Positions 1 through 8,515 of a stretch of DNA of 64,000 nucleotides are shown here, one piece after another. Origin of the DNA: CAZOWW01 sp964583765 (GTDB lineage: Bacteria; Actinomycetota; Actinomycetes; Actinomycetales; Kineosporiaceae); contig CAZOWW010000005.1 of NCBI GenBank assembly GCA_964583765.1, positions 26,660 through 90,659 of the forward strand, in the 5' to 3' direction. The number at the start of each line of letters is the position of its first letter. Positions within the stretch are counted from its first letter, which is position 1. Made by a program: the position numbers and the translations under genes. The notes under the pieces are model-generated. The model was not told where the DNA came from. It did no database searches and saw only the letters and a list, made by a program, of their open reading frames with translations.

Positions 1-745
1 ACACCCGGGCCACGCCGCGGAGGTCGGCGAGCGCCGTGGGCACGATGTCGACGCGGCTGTCCGGGTCGTCCACCCAGTCGACCGGCACCTCGTGGATCCG
101 CAGGCCGATGCGCTCGGCGAGCACCAGCAGCTCGCTGTCGAAGAACCACTCCTCGTCGGCGACCAGGGGCAGCAGCTGCAGGGCGACGTCCCGCCGCACG
201 GCCTTGAAACCGCACTGGGCGTCCGAGAAGTGGGCCCGGAGTGCTCCCCGGAGCAGCAGGTTGTACGAGCGGGAGATGAACTCGCGCTTGGCGCCGCGGA
301 CCACGCGCGCCCCCCGGGCCAGCCGGCTGCCGATGGCCAGGTCGGAGTGGCCGGAGACCAGCGAGGCCACGAGCGGTGCCAGGGCCCGCAGATCGGTGGA
401 CAGGTCGACGTCCATGTAGGCCACGACCGTGGCCTCGGAGCGAGCCCACGCCTGACGCAGCGCGCGGCCGCGGCCCTTGGCGGTGAGGTGAAGGGCGCCG
501 ACGTGGTCGAGTTCCCTGCTCAGCCGGTCGGCGATCTGCGCGGTGCGGTCCGTGCTCGCGTTGTTCGCGATCGTGATCCGGAACGAGTAGGGCAGTTCCT
601 GGCCCAGGTGGGCGTGCAGGCGGCGCACGCAACCCTCCAGCGCGGCCTCCTCGTTGTAGACCGGGACGACCACCTCGAGGACGGGGTGGGCGGTCGCGGG
701 CTCCCAGGCACGGCGGACGGCGGGGGCGAGGTCGAGGACGGTCAT
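1..745 (-). CDS. GT2 family glycosyltransferase (DPM1/GtrB-like), 3' end cut off
   Basis: The 248 visible residues form a GT-A fold family 2 glycosyltransferase of the polyprenyl-phosphate hexose synthase type, which loads a sugar onto a lipid-phosphate carrier at the cytoplasmic face. Visible are the N-terminal VVPVYNEE nucleotide-binding strand (about residues 26-33), NNASTDRT (61-68), the metal-binding MDVDLSTD (111-118), DAQCGFKA (175-182) and WFFDSELLVLAERIG (200-214), all typical of this family. The gene runs off the left edge, so any C-terminal membrane segment cannot be seen. It starts at ATG 745, which overlaps the stop of the upstream small membrane protein (ATGA), so the two are translationally coupled. 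The substrate sugar is unknown. Confidence 0.88.
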   Translation of the reverse strand, partial: MTVLDLAPAVRRAWEPATAHPVLEVVVPVYNEEAALEGCVRRLHAHLGQELPYSFRITIANNASTDRTAQIADRLSRELDHVGALHLTAKGRGRALRQAWARSEATVVAYMDVDLSTDLRALAPLVASLVSGHSDLAIGSRLARGARVVRGAKREFISRSYNLLLRGALRAHFSDAQCGFKAVRRDVALQLLPLVADEEWFFDSELLVLAERIGLRIHEVPVDWVDDPDSRVDIVPTALADLRGVARV

Positions 746-1047
746 CGCGTGTGCTCCGGGGTACGGGCGGCGCGCGGGCCACGGGGAAGGTCGGTGCCGC
801 GGGGCGGGTTGCTGCCACGGGGGAGATCGGTGCCGCGGGTGAACGGGTCGCCCTCGGTGGGGTAGGCGCCGCAGACCGGCAGTCCGGAGAGGTCCTTGCG
901 CACGGGGGTGAGGCCGCGTCGCCGGCTACCGGAGGCGTGTACATGCCCCGCAGCCAGGCCGAGCGCGGTGGGGACGGCGAACAACACCGTCCCGAGGGCG
1001 GCCGCAGTGGCGGCGACGGTCGTGGCGAATGCGGTGGTTGTCGTCAT
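742..1047 (-). CDS. small membrane protein coupled to the GT2
   Basis: A 101-residue protein with one hydrophobic segment (about residues 6-32) followed by a basic, Gly/Pro/Arg-rich tail carrying two or three imperfect copies of a GTDLPRG-type motif. I chose ATG 1047 because it puts the hydrophobic segment at the N-terminus; a GTG at 1131 in the same frame would add 28 residues with no recognisable features. The stop overlaps the GT2 start by 4 bp, the main reason to believe it is a gene. No family is recognised. It could be a membrane partner of the glycosyltransferase, but that is inference from position only. No strong ribosome site was seen. Confidence 0.5.
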   Translation of the reverse strand: MTTTTAFATTVAATAAALGTVLFAVPTALGLAAGHVHASGSRRRGLTPVRKDLSGLPVCGAYPTEGDPFTRGTDLPRGSNPPRGTDLPRGPRAARTPEHTR

Positions 1048-1348
1048 GGCATCCACGGTGCGCGTCTGCCCTGGACCGGTTCGCGGAGCCGACTGTGCGC
1101 TCCCTGTGCACACCTCGTTGCCCCTGCGCACATCCCGTGACCCCCGCGCGCCTCCGTGACCCCTGCGCGCGCCTCACTGGTCTCTCGCGGATGCCGCAGC
1201 GACCTCTTGCGCACGCCGCAGTGACCTCTTGCGCATGCCCAGTGGTTGAGCGTCGGTGGCGAGGAACGACCGGACCGCTCATCGATCTCACAGGAGAACC
1301 ACAGCGTTTTCGAGTCCGTCGTCGAGCGGTACGAGGCACCGTGGAACC
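1048..1348. other. divergent intergenic region with short direct repeats
   Basis: This region separates the leftward GT2 pair from the rightward two-component operon and should carry both promoters, but no convincing -35/-10 pair stands out. It contains a 22-bp direct repeat (1193-1214 and 1215-1236, GCCGCAGYGACCTCTTGCGC) and, before it, degenerate copies of CGTGACCCC-GCGCGC between about 1136 and 1170. A GTG in frame at 1131 could extend the small gene into it. Confidence 0.5.
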
Positions 1349-2092
1349 ATGACGGCGTTCCCTGACCCTGCCCGCGATGCCGGCAACCGGCCCATGGCGC
1401 GGCCCGACGGCTCCGCGATCCGGGTGCTCGTGGTGGACGACGAGCCGACCATCGTCGACCTGCTCGCGATGGCATTGCGGTACGAGGGCTGCGAGGTGGA
1501 GCGGGCCGCGGACGGCACCCAGGCGCTGCGGGCGGCACACGAGTTCCGGCCCGACGCGGTGGTGCTCGACGTCATGCTCCCCGATCTGGACGGGTTCGAG
1601 GTCCTCCGGCGTATGCGTTCGGAGGATCCGGCGGTGCCGGTGCTCTTCCTCACCGCGCGCGACGCCATCGAGGACCGGGTGGCCGGGCTCACCGTCGGCG
1701 GCGACGACTACGTGACCAAGCCGTTCAGCCTCGAGGAGGTCATCGCGCGGGTGCGTGCCCTGGTACGCCGGGCCGTGCCGGCCGAGCGCGACGCCGTGCT
1801 CGTCGTGGGGGATCTCACCCTGGACGAGGACAGCCACGAGGTCTGTCGGGACGGTGAGCAGATCAACCTCACGAGCACCGAGTACGAGCTGCTGCGGTAC
1901 CTGATGCGCAACCCCCGGCGGGTCCTGAGCAAGGCCCAGATCCTCGACCGGGTGTGGCGCTACGACTTCGGCGGCCAGGCGAACGTGGTCGAGCTGTACA
2001 TCTCGTACCTGCGCAAGAAGATCGACGTCGGGCGAGCCCCGATGATCCACACCGTGCGGGGTGCGGGCTACGTGCTCAAGCCGGCGTCATGA
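1349..2092 (+). CDS. OmpR-family response regulator
   Basis: A 247-residue two-component response regulator. The receiver domain starts at VLVVDDEP with the acidic pair, carries the phosphoacceptor Asp74 in VLDVMLPDLDG, and has the conserved Lys in VTKPFSLEE. The C-terminal winged helix (about residues 150-245) contains the usual LTSTEYELLRYL and VRGAGYVL elements of OmpR/PhoB regulators. ATG 1349 was chosen; ATG 1394 is an alternative that removes a poorly conserved leader of 15 residues. The stop overlaps the histidine kinase start (ATGA). Architecture and context resemble the TrcR/TrcS class of actinobacteria, but target genes cannot be read from the sequence. The downstream GT39 gene is a plausible member of its regulon. 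Confidence 0.93.
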   Translation: MTAFPDPARDAGNRPMARPDGSAIRVLVVDDEPTIVDLLAMALRYEGCEVERAADGTQALRAAHEFRPDAVVLDVMLPDLDGFEVLRRMRSEDPAVPVLFLTARDAIEDRVAGLTVGGDDYVTKPFSLEEVIARVRALVRRAVPAERDAVLVVGDLTLDEDSHEVCRDGEQINLTSTEYELLRYLMRNPRRVLSKAQILDRVWRYDFGGQANVVELYISYLRKKIDVGRAPMIHTVRGAGYVLKPAS

Positions 2093-4146
2093 GCCGACGC
2101 CGTGGCCGTGGTGACCCGGCCGGGACCGTGCCGGAACGGGTCCCGGCCGGTGGCGCGCCCGCGTGTGCCGTGGCGCAACCCGGCGAGGCCGCTGGTCCGG
2201 CGGGCGGGGCCACCAGTGCCGACCTTCCGGTGGACCTGGCGGAGACGCCGGCAGCCGGTCTGCCACGGCTTCCGGGACGTCGGACCTGGCTCGGCCGGTG
2301 GTCCCTGCGGCGTCGGCTGGGCCTGACCCTCGTCGCCCTCGTCACCGCCGTCTGCCTGGTGGTCGGCACGGTCAGCGTGGTAATGCTCAACGGCTTCCTG
2401 ATGCAGCGGTTGGACAGCCAGCTCACCTCGGCCGTGGGCCGCGCGCACATGTTCGTGAACCGGCCGCCGTCGTCCACGTCGTCCTCGTCCGAATCCTCGT
2501 CCTCCTCGCCGTACCCGTCCTCGCGATACCCGTCGTCGTCCTCGTCCGCCACCCGCGACTTCCCCGCGCCCGACGACATCCACGCGCCGCGGTTCCTGGG
2601 CGCGCCCGGCCAGGGCGAGGGCACGCTCGGGGTGCGGATCCGGGACGGGGTGATCGGTGAGGCGGGGCTCGTCACCAAGGAGGGCCCGGCCGCGTCGCTG
2701 TCCGACGCGCAGGTCTCGAGCCTGCTCACCCTGCCCGCCGACGGGCGCCCGCGCACCCGCACCGTGACCGGACACGGGGAGTACCGGGTGGCCGCCTTCA
2801 AGGCGCCGGACGGGGAGATCGTGATCAGTGGTCTGCCGCTGTCCGGCGTGCAGGCCACCGTCATCCAGCTCGCCGCCGTGGTCACCGCGGTCTCGTTGGT
2901 GGCCCTGCTGCTGGCCGGTCTGATCGGCACCGCGATCCTGCGGCGCACCCTGCGTCCGCTGCGCCGGATGACCACGACCGCGATGCGGGTCTCGGAGATC
3001 CCGCTGGACCGGGGTGAGGTCGCGCTCGCGGTCCGCGTGCCGGCGGGTTACACCGACCCGGCCACCGAGGTCGGGCAGGTGGGCGCCGCGCTGAACCGGA
3101 TGCTCGAGCACGTGGCCGACGCGCTCACCGCCCGTCAGGAGAGCGAGACCCGGGTACGGCGCTTCGTGGCCGACGCCAGTCACGAGCTGCGCACGCCGCT
3201 GGCCACCATCCGGGGCTACGCCGAGCTCACCCGCCGCAGTCGCAGCCGCACCCCTGAGGACGTCGGCCAGGCCCTGGACCGGATGGAGTCCGCCGCCCAG
3301 CGCATGTCAACCCTCGTGGACGAGCTCCTGCTGCTCGCGCGCCTGGACTCCGGGCGGCCGTTGAAGATAGAGGACGTCGACCTGACCCTCCTGTGCCTGG
3401 AGGGGGTCACCGACGCGCGGGCCGCGGGTCCGGGGCATCGGTGGACCCTCGTTCTTCCCGAGGAGCCGCTCCACGTGCGCGGGGACGCGCTCCACCTGCA
3501 CCAGGTCGTGAGCAACCTCCTCACGAATGCCCGCACGCACACGCCTGCGGGTACGCACATCGCGGTGTCGTTGCGTCCGGAGCCGTTGCCCCCGCCGGCC
3601 GCGGTGTCGGTCACGGCCCTGGCGTCGACGTCCTCGTCCTCGTCCTCGTCCTCGAGGCTCTCACCGTCCGCCAAACTCTCGCCGTCCGCCAAGGTCTCGG
3701 TGTCTGCCAGGCTCTCGCCGTCCGCCAAACCGTCGGGAGCGTCGGGGCCGTCCCGCTCGACCGGGACACCGGGGACCGCCGCAGGGGCCGCGGCGCCCGG
3801 AGTGCTCGTGGAGGTCGCCGACGACGGCCCGGGGATCCCTCAGGCCCTTCTGCCGGAGGTGTTCGTGCGGTTCGCGCGGGGGGACTCGTCGCGTTCGCGG
3901 GCCGCGGGGAGCACCGGACTCGGGTTGTCCATCGTCGCGGCCATCGTCGAGGCCCATGGCGGAACCGTGCGGGTCGCGAGCGAACCGGGACGAACAGTGT
4001 TCAATGTGTGGCTGCCTGTCACACCGCAACCCCACAGCAGGCCCACAGTGCCGGCGCACGCGGATCGCAGGCCCGGCCGGGACCGTGGACATCATGACGG
4101 ACACTCGGTCAACCCTTCGCCGGCCGGTCGGCTCAGCACCGACTGA
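2089..4146 (+). CDS. sensor histidine kinase with low-complexity inserts
   Basis: A 685-residue membrane sensor kinase partnering the upstream regulator (4-bp overlap). Order: a Pro/Ala-rich cytoplasmic leader of about 75 residues, TM1 (about 77-104), an extracytoplasmic sensor with a Ser-rich stretch near residues 120-155, TM2 (about 258-285), HAMP, HisKA with phosphoacceptor His365 in DASHELRTPL, and HATPase_c with N box (SNLLTNARTHT, about 473-483), G1 (DDGPGIP, about 578-584) and G2 (GSTGLGLSIV). Between the N box and G1 lies an unusual Ser/Pro/Lys insert of roughly 60 residues encoded partly by four 18-bp tandem units (3658-3729). All catalytic motifs are present, so activity is expected. 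The 3' end overlaps the GT39 gene by 53 bp. Confidence 0.92.
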   Translation: MSRRRGRGDPAGTVPERVPAGGAPACAVAQPGEAAGPAGGATSADLPVDLAETPAAGLPRLPGRRTWLGRWSLRRRLGLTLVALVTAVCLVVGTVSVVMLNGFLMQRLDSQLTSAVGRAHMFVNRPPSSTSSSSESSSSSPYPSSRYPSSSSSATRDFPAPDDIHAPRFLGAPGQGEGTLGVRIRDGVIGEAGLVTKEGPAASLSDAQVSSLLTLPADGRPRTRTVTGHGEYRVAAFKAPDGEIVISGLPLSGVQATVIQLAAVVTAVSLVALLLAGLIGTAILRRTLRPLRRMTTTAMRVSEIPLDRGEVALAVRVPAGYTDPATEVGQVGAALNRMLEHVADALTARQESETRVRRFVADASHELRTPLATIRGYAELTRRSRSRTPEDVGQALDRMESAAQRMSTLVDELLLLARLDSGRPLKIEDVDLTLLCLEGVTDARAAGPGHRWTLVLPEEPLHVRGDALHLHQVVSNLLTNARTHTPAGTHIAVSLRPEPLPPPAAVSVTALASTSSSSSSSSRLSPSAKLSPSAKVSVSARLSPSAKPSGASGPSRSTGTPGTAAGAAAPGVLVEVADDGPGIPQALLPEVFVRFARGDSSRSRAAGSTGLGLSIVAAIVEAHGGTVRVASEPGRTVFNVWLPVTPQPHSRPTVPAHADRRPGRDRGHHDGHSVNPSPAGRLSTD
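3658..3729 (+). repeat. 18-bp tandem repeat x4 in kinase ATPase domain
   Basis: Four consecutive 18-bp units (3658, 3676, 3694, 3712), consensus CTCTCGCCGTCCGCCAAA, encode LSPSAK-type hexapeptides. The third unit is the most diverged. They lie between the N and G1 boxes of the histidine kinase. Confidence 0.9.
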
Positions 4147-6487
4147 GCCCGGTACCGACCTCGACGCCGCGCCCGCCGAGACGTGGGGCGCGAGACCGGT
4201 TCCCGAGGAGCCGGCGCATTCCCCCGGCCAGGGCCTCGCGGGCCCGGAGACCTCCGACGCATCGACGCCGAGCACCGGCGTGGCGCCCGCACCCGCCGGG
4301 CAGCCCTCGCCGGGCGCTCAGGCTCCTTCCGGACCGGTCGCTCAGGTTCCTTCGGGACCGGTCGCTCAGGTTCCTTCGGGACCGGTCGCTCAGGTTCCTT
4401 CGGGACCGGTCGCCCAGGAGGTGGACGGTCCCGGGCCGGCGCGGCGCTGGGAGCGGCCGGCCCTGGGTGGGCTGCTGCTCAGCACCGCCGTGCTGTACCT
4501 CTACGGGCTCTCGGCCAACGGCTGGTGCAATGCCTTCTATTCGGCCGCCGCGCAGGCCGGGTCGGTGAGCTGGAAGGCCTTCTTCTTCGGCTCCTCGGAC
4601 GCGGCGAACTCGATCACCGTCGACAAGACCCCGGCCTCGCTGTGGGTGATGTCGCTGTCGGTGCGGGTCTTCGGCCTGAACTCCTGGAGCCTCCTGGTGC
4701 CCGAGGCCCTGATGGGCGTGGCCACGGTCGCCGTTCTCTACTTCACCGTGCGGCGTATCTCGGGACCGGTCGCCGGGCTCCTGGCGGGCGCGACGCTGGC
4801 CCTGACTCCGGTGGCGGCCCTGATGTTCCGGTTCAACAACCCGGACGCGATGCTCGTGCTGCTGCTGACGCTGGCGGCCTGGGCGACCCTGCGTGCGGTA
4901 GAGACCGCCGGGACCCGATGGTTGGTCTACGCCGGGGTGTTCGTCGGGTTCGGCTTCCTCGCCAAGATGCTGCAGGCCTTCGTGGTGCTGCCGGTCTTCG
5001 CGCTGGTCTATCTGGTCGTGGCCCCGACGCCGGTGCGGCGCAGGATCTGGCAGCTGCTCCTCGCGGGTGCCGCGGTGCTGGTCAGCGCCGGCTGGTGGGT
5101 GGCCATCGCGTCCCTCGTGCCAGCCTCGGACCGGCCCTACTTCGGCGGGTCGCAGCACAACAGTGTCATCGAGCTGGCACTCGGCTACAACGGGCTGGGC
5201 CGGCTCACCGGTGACGAGACCGGCAGCGTCGGCGGCGGCGGTGGCGGCTTCCGTGGCGGCTTTGGTGGCGGCATCTGGGGTTCCACGGGCATCACGCGGA
5301 TGTTCGACGGCGAGATCGGCGGCCAGGTCGCCTGGCTGATCCCGGCCGCTCTGGCCCTGCTCGTCGTGGGCCTGGTGGTCACGGCTCGCCGTGCCCGCAC
5401 CGACCGCGAGCGGGCGGCCTACCTCCTCTGGGGCGGCTGGCTGCTCGTCACCGGGCTGCTCTTCAGCTTCATGGCCGGCATCTTCCACGCCTATTACACG
5501 ATCGCGCTCGCCCCGGCGATCGGCGCCCTCGTCGGCATGGGATCGGTGGCGTTGTGGCGTCGTCGTCGGGCCTGGTGGGCCTCCGGCGTCCTCGCGGCCG
5601 TCGTGCTGGCCACCGTGGCCTGGGCGTACGAGCTGCTCGACCGCAGTGCCGACTGGTACCCGCAGCTACGGGTGATCGTGGTGGTCGCGGGAGTCGTGGC
5701 CGCCGTCGCGATCCTCGCGGTGCGCCTGCTCCCCGGGCGGGAGGCGAGTATCGCGGCCGTGATCGCGGTGGTGGCATGCCTGGCCGGTCCAGGCGCCTAC
5801 GCCGTGCAGACCGCGGGCACCGGTCACTCCGGTTCGATCCCCACCGCCGGTCCTGCGACCTCTGGCGGGTTCGGTCCTGGGCGCGGCTTCGGCGGACGCG
5901 GCGGTGGCCCGGGTGGAGGCTTCGGCGGTGGCTTCGGCCCCGGTACCCAGCAGGGTCAGGGCCTTCCGAGCATGCCCGGCGGGCAGGGCACCACCCCGCA
6001 GGGTCAGGGCCTTCCGAGCATGCCCGGCGGGCAGAGCTTCGGCGGACGCGGCTTCGGTGGTGGCGGTGGCATGGGCGGCCTGCTCGACGCGGGGTCGACC
6101 AGCTCCGAGCTCGTCGCGCTGCTCAAGGCGAACGCTTCCTCGTACACCTGGGTCGCGGCCGCGATCGGCTCGAACAGCGCCGCCGGTATCCAGCTGTCCA
6201 CGCAACTCCCCGTGATGCCCATCGGTGGCTTCAACGGCAGCGACCCGTCGCCCACGCTGGCGCAGTTCCAGCAGTACGTCCAGCAGGGCAAGATCCACTA
6301 CTTCATCGGCGGTAGCGGATTCGGCGGCATGGGTCAGCGGGGCGGCAGCAACGCCTCGTCCGACATCTCCAGCTGGGTGGCCGCCAACTACACGGCCAAG
6401 ACGGTGGGTGGCACCACGGTCTACGACCTGACCGCGCCGAAGAGCTCGACCACGTCGACCACCTCGACGAGTTCGCTGTCGGCCTGA
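4094..6487 (+). CDS. GT39 (PMT-like) membrane glycosyltransferase
   Basis: A 797-residue polytopic membrane protein of the ArnT/YkcB type, which moves a sugar from a polyprenyl-phosphate donor to an acceptor outside the membrane. The N-terminal ~115 residues are disordered and include repeats of GPVAQVPS. The membrane part begins at GLLLSTAVLYLYG and has 11-13 hydrophobic segments, with the GT39-type first loop after LSANGWCNAFYS. A Gly/Phe-rich loop (GGGGGFRGGFGGG) lies mid-protein. The C-terminal soluble domain (about 680-780) after a Gly-rich linker resembles the YkcA/B-type C-terminal domain. ATG 4094 was chosen because residues upstream are out-of-family and lie inside the kinase gene. 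It is co-transcribed with the two-component system; the upstream GT2 on the other strand could supply its lipid-linked donor (inference). Confidence 0.88.
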   Translation: MTDTRSTLRRPVGSAPTEPGTDLDAAPAETWGARPVPEEPAHSPGQGLAGPETSDASTPSTGVAPAPAGQPSPGAQAPSGPVAQVPSGPVAQVPSGPVAQVPSGPVAQEVDGPGPARRWERPALGGLLLSTAVLYLYGLSANGWCNAFYSAAAQAGSVSWKAFFFGSSDAANSITVDKTPASLWVMSLSVRVFGLNSWSLLVPEALMGVATVAVLYFTVRRISGPVAGLLAGATLALTPVAALMFRFNNPDAMLVLLLTLAAWATLRAVETAGTRWLVYAGVFVGFGFLAKMLQAFVVLPVFALVYLVVAPTPVRRRIWQLLLAGAAVLVSAGWWVAIASLVPASDRPYFGGSQHNSVIELALGYNGLGRLTGDETGSVGGGGGGFRGGFGGGIWGSTGITRMFDGEIGGQVAWLIPAALALLVVGLVVTARRARTDRERAAYLLWGGWLLVTGLLFSFMAGIFHAYYTIALAPAIGALVGMGSVALWRRRRAWWASGVLAAVVLATVAWAYELLDRSADWYPQLRVIVVVAGVVAAVAILAVRLLPGREASIAAVIAVVACLAGPGAYAVQTAGTGHSGSIPTAGPATSGGFGPGRGFGGRGGGPGGGFGGGFGPGTQQGQGLPSMPGGQGTTPQGQGLPSMPGGQSFGGRGFGGGGGMGGLLDAGSTSSELVALLKANASSYTWVAAAIGSNSAAGIQLSTQLPVMPIGGFNGSDPSPTLAQFQQYVQQGKIHYFIGGSGFGGMGQRGGSNASSDISSWVAANYTAKTVGGTTVYDLTAPKSSTTSTTSTSSLSA
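4331..4418 (+). repeat. 24-bp in-frame tandem repeat
   Basis: Three full copies and one partial copy (starting at 4331, 4355, 4379 and 4403) of a near-perfect 24-bp unit encoding GPVAQVPS in the disordered N-terminus of the GT39 protein. Only the last copy has a substitution (CTC to CCC). The identity suggests recent expansion. Confidence 0.92.
5951..6034 (+). repeat. 48-bp period direct repeat in GT39 linker
   Basis: A 36-bp block encoding QGQGLPSMPGGQ is repeated exactly with a 48-bp period (5951-5986 and 5999-6034) in the Gly-rich linker before the C-terminal domain. Confidence 0.9.
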
Positions 6488-6495
6488 GAGCCGGT

Positions 6496-6530
6496 GCCGG
6501 CCGGGCCCGGTCGTTCCGGGCCCGGCCGGC
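6496..6530 (+). terminator. 15-bp perfect hairpin after GT39 gene
   Basis: Nine bases after the GT39 stop, GCCGGCCGGGCCCGG pairs perfectly with its complement across the loop TCGTT. There is no T-tract, as is usual in GC-rich actinobacteria. It probably ends the regulator-kinase-GT39 transcript. Confidence 0.8.
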
Positions 6531-7033
6531 CCTCAGCGGATGACGGACGGAGCACGTCGGAGCGGGACGTCGGACAGCAGGAAGGAGGGCGGTGCCGGAC
6601 GGACCCAGGGACAAGGAGACAGCGACCCCGAACAGGGACAAGGAGACAGGGGCGGACCGGGCCCGGACAGTTCGGTCCGCCCCTGTGGCATGTCCGGGCC
6701 CCTGCGGCCCGCACGGTCGGAAGCCTGGTGAGCGACCCACGGTGACCTCTCGTACCGCTCCGGGTTCGGGTAGATCCGGACGCGCGTGGGCGGTGGACGG
6801 GCTCACAGGTGTCTCATAGGTCGCTCGCGGCTCTCCCAGACATCGTGGTGCTTGGATGATTGTCGGCGCGTTGCTGCGGTCTTGACCGGCGTGAACCCCC
6901 TCGTTCGTGCCGATGCCTCCTGCGCAGCGTGGCTCCGGCGAAGCTTGGAACAGGAAGGACCAGTCGTGGACGATCGTCTTCGTACCCGGGACCGGGGCGC
7001 TGCGTCGATCGGGACCAGGGATCGGGGTATGCG
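6531..7033. other. intergenic region before MacAB-like operon
   Basis: No gene is seen in about 500 bp. It holds a 17-bp direct repeat CAGGGACAAGGAGACAG at 6606-6622 and 6633-6649 (period 27) and must carry the promoter of the export operon. TTGACC at 6882-6887 is a possible -35 but no good -10 follows at 17-18 bp. Confidence 0.5.
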
Positions 7034-8515
7034 ATGAAGATCACGACGCGCTGGGTGAACGGTGGGCTCGCCGTGGGCCTCGTGCTGGCCGGCGGTGGTG
7101 TCTGGTGGGCGATGAGCGACGCCGCGCCTTCCTCGGCGTCCACCACCCGCACCGTGACGGTGACCCGGGGTTCGGTGACGGCGACGGTGAGCGGCACCGG
7201 CAACATCACGAGCTCGGCGAGCGTCGGGGTGAACTTCGGCACCAGCGGCACGCTCACCCGTGTCGCCGTGACGGTCGGCAGCAAGGTCAAGAAGGGCCAG
7301 GTGCTGGCCACCATCGACCCGACCTCCGCGCAGCAGGCGCTCGACTCCGCGAAGGCGCAGCTCGCCTCGCAGCAGGCCAGCTACGACCTCACGGTCGCAG
7401 GCGAGACCGACCTCACGGCCCGCAAGGACAGCCTGTCCATCCAGTCGGCCAGGCTGTCGGTGAGCTCGGCCAAGTCGAGCCTGTCGCAGACCAAGAAGCA
7501 GGCCGCCCTGGACGCCGAGGAGCAGGCCACGGCCGTCGCCCAGGCGAAGGCCGACCTGGCCGCAGGCAAGGGATCGGCCAGCGCGGTCACCCAGGCCGAG
7601 CAGCAGCAGAAGGCCACCGCCCTCAAGGACGAGCAGTCGATCACCCAGGCCGAGCAACAGGTCTCCTCCGCCAAGAACCAGCTGGCCCAGCAGCAGCTGC
7701 AGGCCGAGACCGACGCCCAGGGCTCCACGGCGGCCCAGGTGGCGCAGGCCAAAGCGAGCCTGCTCACCGCGAAGACCACGGTCCAGGAGGCGGAGAAGAC
7801 CCTGGCCGAGACGACCCTCAGGGCGCCGCAGAACGGAACGGTGCTCTCGATCTCGTCCGCGGTCGGTGACTCGGTCAGCGGCAGCGGTTCCTCCGGCTCG
7901 TCAGGTTCCTCGAGTTCGTCGGGTTCCTCCGGCTCGTCGGGTTCCTCGGGCTCCTCCGGCAGCTCGTCGAGTTCCTCGTCCAGCAGCTCGGCCAGCGGTT
8001 TCGTCGTGCTGGCGGACCTCAACCAGCTGGAGATGACGGCCAACATCGCCGAGGCGGACATCGGGTCGGTCCAGGTGGGGCAGATCGCGGCGATCACCCT
8101 GTCCGCCTCGGGTTCCTCGGTCAGCGGCAAGGTGACCGAGGTCGCCGTCGAGGGGACCACCAGCAGCAATGTCGTCCAGTACCCGGTGACCGTCGCCCTC
8201 GACGAGGCGCCGTCCGGCCTGCGCCTGGGCGCCAGCGCGGGCGTCGTGATCACCACCGGCAGTCGCAGCAACGTGCTCACCCTCTCCTCCTCGGCGATCA
8301 CGACAGTCGGTCGGACCAGCACGGTGACCGTGCTCAAGGACGGCGTGCAGACCGCGGTCCCGGTCGAGATCGGGCTGGTCGGCACGAACGCCACCGAGAT
8401 CAAGAGCGGCGTGACCGAGGGCACCGTGGTCGTGGTGCCGACCTCCACGAGCAGCGCGGGAAGCAGCAGCATCCCGCGGTTCGGCGCGGGTCTCGGCCTC
8501 GGCGGCCGGGGATGA
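7034..8515 (+). CDS. HlyD/MacA-like periplasmic adaptor subunit
   Basis: A 493-residue membrane-fusion protein that would link the ABC transporter encoded next to extracytoplasmic substrate or wall. ATG 7034 gives an N-terminal signal anchor (about residues 9-28). The half-lipoyl motif SGTLTRVAVTVGSKVKKGQ precedes a long Ala/Gln-rich helical hairpin (about 95-265). The second half-lipoyl (TLRAPQNGTVLSISSAVGDSV) is followed by a 40-residue Gly/Ser linker of SGSSGSS type and then the beta-barrel and membrane-proximal domains. The Gly/Ser linker is not usual in the family. It overlaps the ATPase gene by 4 bp. The family (MacA, YknX) acts in export of peptides, lipids or antibiotics; the substrate is unknown. 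Confidence 0.9.
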   Translation: MKITTRWVNGGLAVGLVLAGGGVWWAMSDAAPSSASTTRTVTVTRGSVTATVSGTGNITSSASVGVNFGTSGTLTRVAVTVGSKVKKGQVLATIDPTSAQQALDSAKAQLASQQASYDLTVAGETDLTARKDSLSIQSARLSVSSAKSSLSQTKKQAALDAEEQATAVAQAKADLAAGKGSASAVTQAEQQQKATALKDEQSITQAEQQVSSAKNQLAQQQLQAETDAQGSTAAQVAQAKASLLTAKTTVQEAEKTLAETTLRAPQNGTVLSISSAVGDSVSGSGSSGSSGSSSSSGSSGSSGSSGSSGSSSSSSSSSSASGFVVLADLNQLEMTANIAEADIGSVQVGQIAAITLSASGSSVSGKVTEVAVEGTTSSNVVQYPVTVALDEAPSGLRLGASAGVVITTGSRSNVLTLSSSAITTVGRTSTVTVLKDGVQTAVPVEIGLVGTNATEIKSGVTEGTVVVVPTSTSSAGSSSIPRFGAGLGLGGRG

